From positions 3,797 through 13,829 of the forward strand of contig JAJYJL010000063.1 of NCBI GenBank assembly GCA_021789565.1: 10,033 nucleotides of DNA. The letters are read 5' to 3'. Positions 5,460-10,033 of this stretch are shown here, one piece after another (position 1 is the stretch's first letter; the number at the start of each line of letters is the position of its first letter). The position numbers and the translations under genes are program-made. The notes under the pieces are model-generated. The model was given only the letters and a program-made list of their open reading frames with translations, did not search any database and had not been told where the DNA came from. The stretch is from Acidobacteriota bacterium (lineage in GTDB: Bacteria > Acidobacteriota > Terriglobia > UBA7540).

Positions 5460-6647
5460 ATGCCCAAAATCACAACCGACGCGGACGGCCGGTTCACGCT
5501 GCCGGCCGACTTTGTAGGGCGCCGAGGGATTGCTTTCCCCGGCGAGTATTGGCTGGACGATCGCGGCGGTGACCTAACCCTCCGTCCGCGCGTTCCCGAT
5601 ACGCACAAGCTGTACGTCGAGCCCACGACGGGCTGCAATCTGCACTGCCGCACGTGTATCCGCCATGCCTGGGGCGACCCCGAAGCCAAGATGTCTCCGC
5701 AGACGTTCCAGCACATTATCGAGAGCATGGCGGGGCTACCCGATCTGAAACGGGTCGTGTTCAGCGGCTTTGGGGAACCGCTTTCCCATCCGGACCTTCT
5801 CGAGATGATCGGGCAAGTACGCCAGCGCGATTTGGCCGTGTCCGTTGGCTCTAACGGATTGCTACTAACCCAGGAAAAGGCTCGCGCACTGGTGCGCTTG
5901 GGGGTGGATCGTCTGGTGATCTCGATCGACGGAGCCAAGCCCGAGACCTACGCCGATGTCCGCGGCGCTCTGTTGTCGCAAGTGCTGGGCAATGTCCGTT
6001 ACCTGAATGAGGCCAAAGCCCAACTCGGTTCTCTCTTCCCGGCGCTGGGGATCGAGTTTGTTGCCCTGAAAAGCAATCTAGCCGAATTGGGTGAACTGGC
6101 GGGACTCGCCTCGCGCCTGAATGCCTCGCGGGTTCTTGTTAGCAATGTCATTCCCTACACTGAAGAGATGCGCGAGCAAGTGCTGTACGGGTACGAGCCG
6201 CGACCTCCGTTCAAGGCGGCCGGCTGGCCGGTCAGAGCGGATGCCTGGGTCATCTGGGGAACCTTGGAGCTGCCCCGGATGCACTGGGGCGCCGAACGGC
6301 ACTGCCGGTTCATCCAGGACAAATCCATGGTGATCGGCTGGGACGGAGGCGTCTCGCCGTGTTACGCCCTCTCCCACCAGTACGGCTACTTTGCGATCGA
6401 CGGCGGCAAAAAGCAGGTGAGCCGTTATTTGCTGGGTAATGTGAACGAGCAGTCGCTCGCCGAGATCTGGATGTCGGAGGAGTATGTGAACTTTCGCGGC
6501 GAGGTTCGTGGATTCCATTTTCCATCGTGCGCCAATTGTGAGTTGCGCGCGAGCTGCGACCTGCGGGAGCGGAATGAGGCGTGCTGGGGCTGGAATCCCT
6601 CCTGCGCCGACTGCTTGTGGGCACAAGATATCGTCCGTTGCCCCTAG
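5460..6647 (+). CDS. Radical SAM/SPASM maturase for the tungsten-cofactor oxidoreductase
   Basis: A 395-aa protein. C59-x3-C63-x2-C66 (GCNLHCRTC) is the radical SAM motif binding the SAM-cleaving 4Fe-4S cluster. FSGFGEPLSHPDLL is the GGE-like motif, and ISIDGAKPETY belongs to the barrel. The C-terminal third is a SPASM-type auxiliary cluster region with C282, C301, C357, C360, C366, C375, C382, C385 and C394. Residues 1-50 (ITTDADGRFTLPADFVGRRG, then L-LRPRVPD) resemble an AbrB/SpoVT-like swapped-hairpin fold before the barrel. Its position behind aor and its overall form match the family named tungsten cofactor oxidoreductase radical SAM maturase, thought to modify the enzyme or its cofactor; the reaction is not established to my knowledge. 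An upstream in-frame ATG at 5409 was rejected because the terminator would then be coding. No good Shine-Dalgarno site precedes 5460, suggesting low translation. Confidence 0.88.
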   Translation: MPKITTDADGRFTLPADFVGRRGIAFPGEYWLDDRGGDLTLRPRVPDTHKLYVEPTTGCNLHCRTCIRHAWGDPEAKMSPQTFQHIIESMAGLPDLKRVVFSGFGEPLSHPDLLEMIGQVRQRDLAVSVGSNGLLLTQEKARALVRLGVDRLVISIDGAKPETYADVRGALLSQVLGNVRYLNEAKAQLGSLFPALGIEFVALKSNLAELGELAGLASRLNASRVLVSNVIPYTEEMREQVLYGYEPRPPFKAAGWPVRADAWVIWGTLELPRMHWGAERHCRFIQDKSMVIGWDGGVSPCYALSHQYGYFAIDGGKKQVSRYLLGNVNEQSLAEIWMSEEYVNFRGEVRGFHFPSCANCELRASCDLRERNEACWGWNPSCADCLWAQDIVRCP

Positions 6648-6659
6648 ACGGAGTTGAGG

Positions 6660-6896
6660 ATGCACGTACAGGCCAAACTGTTCGCGTCGCTACAGCGTTA
6701 TGCCGGCGTGAAGGCGGGCTCTCCCATCGATCTGGATTTACCGGATGGTGCCACCGTCGCCGATCTGATGCAGCACCTTCGCGTTCCTTCAGAAGAGGTA
6801 CGCCTCGTCTATGTCAATGGTTGCGCACACTCGGAAGATTGGCAACTTGCCTCTGGGGACGAGGTAGGTATCTTTCCGCCGATTGGAGGGGGATAG
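6660..6896 (+). CDS. MoaD/ThiS-family sulfur-carrier-like protein ending in Gly-Gly
   Basis: A 78-aa beta-grasp protein. It starts VQAKLFASLQRYAG, contains LPDGATVADLMQHL and VNGCAHSEDWQLASGDEVGI, and ends FPPIGGG. The terminal Gly-Gly is the feature by which MoaD is adenylated by MoeB and charged as a thiocarboxylate to supply the dithiolene sulfurs of molybdopterin. That chemistry is family knowledge and was not tested here. The start is ATG 6660, with GGAG (6650-6653) six bases upstream; a TTG at 6654 is less likely. It follows the maturase stop by 12 bases and precedes a second MoaD-like gene by 1 base, so the three are surely co-transcribed. It is probably a cassette-specific carrier for the oxidoreductase cofactor. 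Confidence 0.85.
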   Translation: MHVQAKLFASLQRYAGVKAGSPIDLDLPDGATVADLMQHLRVPSEEVRLVYVNGCAHSEDWQLASGDEVGIFPPIGGG

Positions 6897-6897
6897 G

Positions 6898-7269
6898 ATG
6901 ACCGGTCGCGTTGTCGATGTGTGGTTGTATGGCGAGTTGGCGCGTTACGGAAAAGAGGCGGATCAAGGGAGCTTTGCTAATCTCCAAGTCCATGTGCCGG
7001 AAGGGAGCACTCTGGGCGATCTGCTCACGCAGTTGGAGCTCCCGACAGAAGCGCGTGGCATCACGTTTATCAACGGGCAATTGAGCGCTATGCCTGGGCT
7101 GCAACCGGATCTCGGTCACGTGCTGTGCGACGGCGACCGAGTGGCTCTGTTCCACACACGGAGCATGTGGCCTTTTCAGTACCGGCACGGTGTCGCCATG
7201 ATCAGCGAGATGAGCCAGGCGATGGCCGCGAGTCCAGACGCCGGATTGCATACACAATATCGCCGCTAA
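6898..7269 (+). CDS. MoaD-like protein without C-terminal Gly-Gly, with an extended tail
   Basis: A 123-aa protein. Residues 1-85 follow the MoaD/ThiS beta-grasp pattern (VWLYGELARYG, VPEGSTLGDLLTQLELP, FINGQLSAM, LCDGDRVALF). The chain does not end there. A tail of about 38 residues starts HTRSMWPFQYRHGVAM and finishes Gln-Tyr-Arg-Arg, so the activatable Gly-Gly end is missing. From memory, MoaD-like proteins next to tungsten AORs carry a similar SMWPFQYR tail, which suggests a dedicated scaffold, chaperone or subunit role, not sulfur transfer. ATG 6898 lies one base after the previous stop. Its Shine-Dalgarno sequence GGAGGGGG (6885-6892) is made from the codons of the preceding protein's Gly-Gly-Gly end. 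The function is inferred only from family and context. Confidence 0.8.
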   Translation: MTGRVVDVWLYGELARYGKEADQGSFANLQVHVPEGSTLGDLLTQLELPTEARGITFINGQLSAMPGLQPDLGHVLCDGDRVALFHTRSMWPFQYRHGVAMISEMSQAMAASPDAGLHTQYRR

Positions 7270-7288
7270 GATCGTTCTTCTCGGACGG

Positions 7289-7305
7289 AATGCCGCCGGC
7301 ATTTT
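7289..7305 (+). terminator. Possible weak terminator after the tungsten-enzyme operon
   Basis: AATGCC (7289-7294) and GGCATT (7298-7303) form a 6-bp hairpin with a 3-nt loop, running into a T-run of only four (7302-7305). It lies 19 bases after the last gene and before the ars promoter. The stem and T-run are short, so termination may be leaky. Confidence 0.4.
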
Positions 7306-7325
7306 CCAACCTCCGCTCGACGCAT

Positions 7326-7354
7326 TTGACACAATCGGTGAACAATGATATACT
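7326..7354 (+). promoter_or_regulatory. Sigma70-type promoter of the ars operon
   Basis: TTGACA (7326-7331) is followed after 17 bases by TATACT (7349-7354), eleven of twelve consensus positions. Transcription should start near 7361, inside the adjoining palindrome. Confidence 0.85.
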
Positions 7355-7369
7355 TCAATTTGCATTGAA
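7354..7369. promoter_or_regulatory. Probable ArsR operator overlapping the transcription start
   Basis: TTCAATTTGCATTGAA is a perfect 6-4-6 inverted repeat containing TCAA-N6-TTGA, the kind of AT-rich dyad bound by ArsR/SmtB dimers. It starts at the last base of the -10 box and covers the expected start site, so a bound repressor would block the polymerase. The downstream arsR gene makes autoregulation the natural reading. Confidence 0.75.
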
Positions 7370-7375
7370 TTACTA

Positions 7376-7481
7376 ACCGGACGGGGGAGTGTTTACGAGA
7401 CAGGGCTGTCCGGTCGACGGCATCCATTCCGAATAGACAACTGCTCTTGGGCAACCCGAGAAAAGGGATAGCAGGAGCAGT
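7376..7481 (+). other. Structured 5' leader of the ars operon, no named RNA family
   Basis: About 150 bases separate the expected start near 7361 from arsR. Two 7-bp perfect hairpin arms are visible: ACCGGAC (7376-7382) with GTCCGGT (7408-7414), and ACTGCTC (7440-7446) with GAGCAGT (7475-7481). Each encloses a smaller hairpin (TGTTT/AGACA and CTTGGG/CCCGAG). No terminator T-run follows, and I do not recognise a riboswitch consensus. No short open frame with a Shine-Dalgarno site is apparent. Confidence 0.45.
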
Positions 7482-7510
7482 CTGGTCCTTTCGGGAACGG
7501 GGAGGTAGGG

Positions 7511-7879
7511 GTGAATAAGGGAAGGCCTTCTGACGACCTGGCGAAAACATTCCAGGTTCTTGGTGATCCAACTCGCCTGGCGGTGTTTGCGCTTCTCATG
7601 CAGGGCGTGCAGTGCAATTGCGAGCTTGGCGGCAAGCTCGGACTCCCAATGAACTTGATCTCGCATCATCTGAAGGTACTGCGGGACGCGGGTTTGGTGG
7701 ATGCCGAGCGCGATGCCATCGACGCCCGCTGGGTGTACTATTCCATTAACACAGGCGCGCTTACCCAATTGCACGACCAACTCTCGGCGTTTCTCGACCC
7801 GGGTCGCGTGGTGCCCCGCCTGCCCACGTGCGGCCCGCGCATCGCCCCTGTCGAGACGATGCGGGTCGCGCGCCGGTAG
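7511..7879 (+). CDS. arsR: ArsR/SmtB-family arsenic-responsive repressor
   Basis: A 122-aa winged helix-turn-helix repressor that leaves its operator when As(III)/Sb(III) binds. Conserved parts are FQVLGDPTRLAVFALL (residues 14-29), the recognition helix region NLISHHLKVLRDAGLV (48-63) and the wing end ARWVYYSIN (72-80). C35-N-C37 sits where E. coli ArsR has its C32-V-C34 metal site. The third E. coli ligand, Cys37, is replaced by Gly40, and the only other cysteine is C107 in the tail, so sensing may use two thiols or recruit C107. The start is GTG 7511, with a strong GGAGGTAG directly upstream (7501-7508) and product length normal for the family. It is the first gene of arsR-arsD-arsA, 38 bases ahead of arsD, and probably represses the promoter at 7326-7354. 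Confidence 0.92.
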   Translation: MNKGRPSDDLAKTFQVLGDPTRLAVFALLMQGVQCNCELGGKLGLPMNLISHHLKVLRDAGLVDAERDAIDARWVYYSINTGALTQLHDQLSAFLDPGRVVPRLPTCGPRIAPVETMRVARR

Positions 7880-7917
7880 ATTTTTTTGCGCGATATGTCA
7901 ACGGAGGTTGAACCGAT

Positions 7918-8289
7918 ATGAGCGAACCGATTACGTTTGGAGAGCGACTATCTGCTGCGCCGGGCGCGTCACCGAGCGCCCGTGTGGAAATCTTCGATCC
8001 GCCGATGTGCTGTCCTACCGGCGTGTGCGGACCGACCATTGACCCTGCGCTACTCGATGTGAACGAGATGATCCTCGCGCTGCAGAACGATGGCATCTCG
8101 GTGGTGCGTTACCAGATGGCCAGCCACGCCCAAGCGTTTGTGAATAACCGCGAAGTCTTTCGCCTGGTGCGCGAAAAGCAATTGGCCGCGCTGCCGATTA
8201 CGGTCGTGAACCAACAAATTCTTAAGGTAGGCAGCTATCCCACTCTCGCCGAAGTGCGGGCGGCCTTGACGGAGCCCGCCAGTCTGTAA
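7918..8289 (+). CDS. arsD: ArsD arsenite/antimonite metallochaperone
   Basis: A 123-aa protein of thioredoxin-like fold that hands As(III)/Sb(III) to ArsA and raises its ATPase affinity for the metalloid. The defining cysteines are C31, C32 and C37 in IFDPPMCCPTGVCG, equivalent to Cys12, Cys13 and Cys18 of E. coli ArsD, whose As(III) site they form. YQMASHAQAFVNN and LPITVVNQQILKVGSYPTLA complete the family pattern. It lacks the two C-terminal cysteine pairs of the E. coli protein, which are dispensable for the chaperone role. About 20 residues precede the usual start of the fold; ATG 7918 is supported by GGAGG (7903-7907), so the extension is probably real. It lies between arsR and arsA, 25 bases before the latter. 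Confidence 0.94.
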   Translation: MSEPITFGERLSAAPGASPSARVEIFDPPMCCPTGVCGPTIDPALLDVNEMILALQNDGISVVRYQMASHAQAFVNNREVFRLVREKQLAALPITVVNQQILKVGSYPTLAEVRAALTEPASL

Positions 8290-8314
8290 CATACGTCTAC
8301 TACCGGAGTCTTGA

Positions 8315-10033
8315 ATGCAAACCCAATTCATCTTCTTCTCTGGCAAGGGCGGCGTCGGCAAGACGTCGATGGCCTGCACAAGCGCCGTGCGCTACGCTGA
8401 TGAAGGCAAACGCACGCTCATTGTCACGACCGACCCCGCGTCCAACCTCGCGGATGTCTTCGAGCAGGAAATTGGCCATAAGGTAACACCCATCACCGGC
8501 GTCCCCAATCTGTGGGCGATGGAAATTGATCCGGACAAGGCCACCGACGAATACAAGGACCGTGCCCTGGCGCCGATCCGGGCACTCTTCCCGCCCGAAA
8601 TCGTGAACGTGATGGCAGAGCAAATGAATTCGCCGTGTACCGCCGAAGTGGCCGCTTTCGACCGCTTTACCGATTTTCTCGACGCTCCAGATTTCGACGT
8701 GGTCATTTTCGATACCGCGCCGACGGGCCACACGTTGCGCTTGCTCGAACTCCCCGCGGAATGGAGCCACACGATTGAAGCCGCGAGCGTGAGCAATGGA
8801 CAAACGTGCATCGGACCGGCCGCGTCGATACAGGACGCTAAAGCCAAGTACGACCGCGCCCTCGCGGCGATGCGCGATGCCCAGCGCGCCACCTTCGTTT
8901 TCGTCCTGCAGCCCGAAGCGACGCCGATCAAAGAGACCCAGCGCGCGACGGCCGAACTCGCGAAACTGGACATCCACACTCATCAAATCATCATCAACGG
9001 GATCCTCCCGCCCGCCGAAGCGACGAATCCGTTTTTCGCCGAGCGTGTCAAGATGCAGGAGAAATATCTGGCGCAAATTGCACACGAGTTACCGCTCCCT
9101 GCACAGCGCATGTTCTTGCTCGACGGCGAGATCAAAGGCGTGGCGCGCTTGCGTGCAGTTGGCAAGATACTGTTCGATGGCGGCAACGCATCCGGTCTGC
9201 GGACGGGTGAACGAATCGAAAAGGCAACCCCTGTGCGCTTCCTGCCTTTCGCACCTCGCAATCTTGACATCCTTCCGCGCATCGTTCCGAACACACAATC
9301 GCGCACGCTGTTCTTCGCGGGCAAAGGCGGCGTCGGCAAGACCTCCGTATCGTGCGTCACCGCGGTGTGGCTCGCGCGGCAGGGTCATCGCACGTTGCTC
9401 CTGACCACCGACCCCGCCGCGCACCTCGGCGATGTGCTGGGGGTGCCGGTGGGTGATGTGCCCACGCCCGTGGAGAGTGCGCCGAACCTGTGGGCCGTCA
9501 AGATTGATGCGAAAGCCGCCGCGGAGACTTACAAAACGCGCATCCTCGACGATGCCCGCGCGCGCGGGCGTCCCTCGCAGGCGATCGCGGCGATGGCGGA
9601 GGAACTGGATTCGCCTTGCACCGAAGAAATGGCGGCGTTCGATCGCTTTATCGATCTGGCCTCGCAAGAGGACTACGATGCTATCGTCTTTGATACAGCG
9701 CCGACGGGACACACGATGCGGTTGCTCGAGCTGCCGATCGCTTGGAGCAAGCAACTCGACGTCAAGATCTTTGCCTCCGTGGACACGACCGCCGCGGACG
9801 ATGTGGCGAAAGCGCGCTTTGGGCGGGTGATCGAAATGATGCGCGATCCGGATCGCAGCACTTTTGCGTTCGTGATGTACCCCGAATCCACGCCCATCGT
9901 CGAGGCGGCGCGCGCGATGGACGAGTTGACGACCGTCGGTGTTCACGCGGGACTTGTTGTCGCGAACCTCGTTCTGCCGCCCGAAGAGTGCACGACGCCG
10001 TATACCCGCGCCCGGCGCGCCATGCAGGAGAAA
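8315..10033 (+). CDS. arsA: ArsA arsenite-stimulated efflux ATPase, 3' end beyond the window
   Basis: 573 codons stay open to the last base of the window, so the C-terminus is cut off; E. coli ArsA has 583 residues. ArsA hydrolyses ATP to drive As(III)/Sb(III) export through the membrane carrier ArsB or Acr3. Two homologous halves are seen. Each has a deviant Walker A GKGGVGKT (residues 10-17 and 336-343), a TTDPA-(S/A)-(N/H)-L-D motif and the switch DTAPTGHT(L/M)RLLELP. The three metalloid-binding cysteines are present: C108 in SPCTAEVAAFDRF, C165 in QTCIGPAAS and C435 in SPCTEEMAAFDRF, matching E. coli Cys113, Cys172 and Cys422. Start ATG 8315 is preceded by GGAG (8305-8308), 25 bases after arsD. 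The permease gene is not in view and probably lies downstream. Confidence 0.95.
   Translation, partial: MQTQFIFFSGKGGVGKTSMACTSAVRYADEGKRTLIVTTDPASNLADVFEQEIGHKVTPITGVPNLWAMEIDPDKATDEYKDRALAPIRALFPPEIVNVMAEQMNSPCTAEVAAFDRFTDFLDAPDFDVVIFDTAPTGHTLRLLELPAEWSHTIEAASVSNGQTCIGPAASIQDAKAKYDRALAAMRDAQRATFVFVLQPEATPIKETQRATAELAKLDIHTHQIIINGILPPAEATNPFFAERVKMQEKYLAQIAHELPLPAQRMFLLDGEIKGVARLRAVGKILFDGGNASGLRTGERIEKATPVRFLPFAPRNLDILPRIVPNTQSRTLFFAGKGGVGKTSVSCVTAVWLARQGHRTLLLTTDPAAHLGDVLGVPVGDVPTPVESAPNLWAVKIDAKAAAETYKTRILDDARARGRPSQAIAAMAEELDSPCTEEMAAFDRFIDLASQEDYDAIVFDTAPTGHTMRLLELPIAWSKQLDVKIFASVDTTAADDVAKARFGRVIEMMRDPDRSTFAFVMYPESTPIVEAARAMDELTTVGVHAGLVVANLVLPPEECTTPYTRARRAMQEK

Noticed and set aside
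7834..7892. Possible terminator at the end of arsR: imperfect stem 7834-7844/7857-7865 and seven T at 7881-7887
   Set aside because: About 15 bases separate the stem from the T-run, and the stem has a two-base bulge. An alternative CGCGC/GCGCG pairing would place the T-run in a loop. This is not convincing as a terminator.
8300..9946. Minus-strand open frames opposite arsA
   Set aside because: They mirror the two homologous halves of arsA and show no motifs. The + strand ArsA motifs, cysteines and ribosome site are decisive.
1..10033. CRISPR array, tRNA or rRNA gene
   Set aside because: No regularly spaced direct repeats, no recognisable cloverleaf or rRNA signature sequences were seen on either strand by eye.

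Overview
The window comes from a GC-rich bacterium. It contains consensus sigma70-type promoters, Shine-Dalgarno sites and an IS630-type element. The gene content (a tungsten-type aldehyde ferredoxin oxidoreductase with its radical SAM maturase, MoaD-like proteins, an FdrA relic and arsR-arsD-arsA) fits an anaerobic or facultative environmental lineage such as Chloroflexota, NC10 or a deltaproteobacterium-like group. The sequence does not fix the phylum. All supported genes lie on the + strand.

Layout. (1) About 2-1437 is a decaying FdrA-type acyl-CoA synthetase-like gene with two frameshifts and two in-frame stops. A short open frame that looks like the usual FdrA partner protein follows it. 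(2) About 1438-2020 has no intact gene. It holds the C-terminal scrap of a lost arsR and a compact 90-bp palindromic element. (3) 2023-3283 is a structurally complete IS630-family insertion sequence flanked by TA. (4) A factor-independent terminator at 3302-3344 ends this older region. (5) 3391-7269 is a tungsten-enzyme cassette: a perfect consensus promoter, a roughly 210-nt leader with a Moco/Tuco-riboswitch-like element and a terminator, a 587-aa aldehyde ferredoxin oxidoreductase, a second strong terminator, a 395-aa radical SAM/SPASM maturase, and two MoaD/ThiS-like small proteins. (6) 7326-10033 is an arsenic-resistance operon: a promoter with an overlapping palindromic operator, a structured leader, arsR, arsD, and arsA running off the window end.

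How the genes work together. The oxidoreductase should need a tungsten- or molybdenum-pterin cofactor. The radical SAM protein and the two MoaD-like proteins are placed to help build or insert that cofactor. The leader element could sense the cofactor and open or close the operon through the terminator at 3500-3547. The terminator directly behind the oxidoreductase stop would keep the maturation genes at lower dose than the enzyme. In the ars operon, ArsR should repress at 7354-7369, ArsD should carry As(III)/Sb(III) to ArsA, and ArsA should energise an efflux permease that is not inside this window. An arsR remnant upstream of the tungsten cassette and an intact arsR downstream suggest a rearranged arsenic/metal accessory region.
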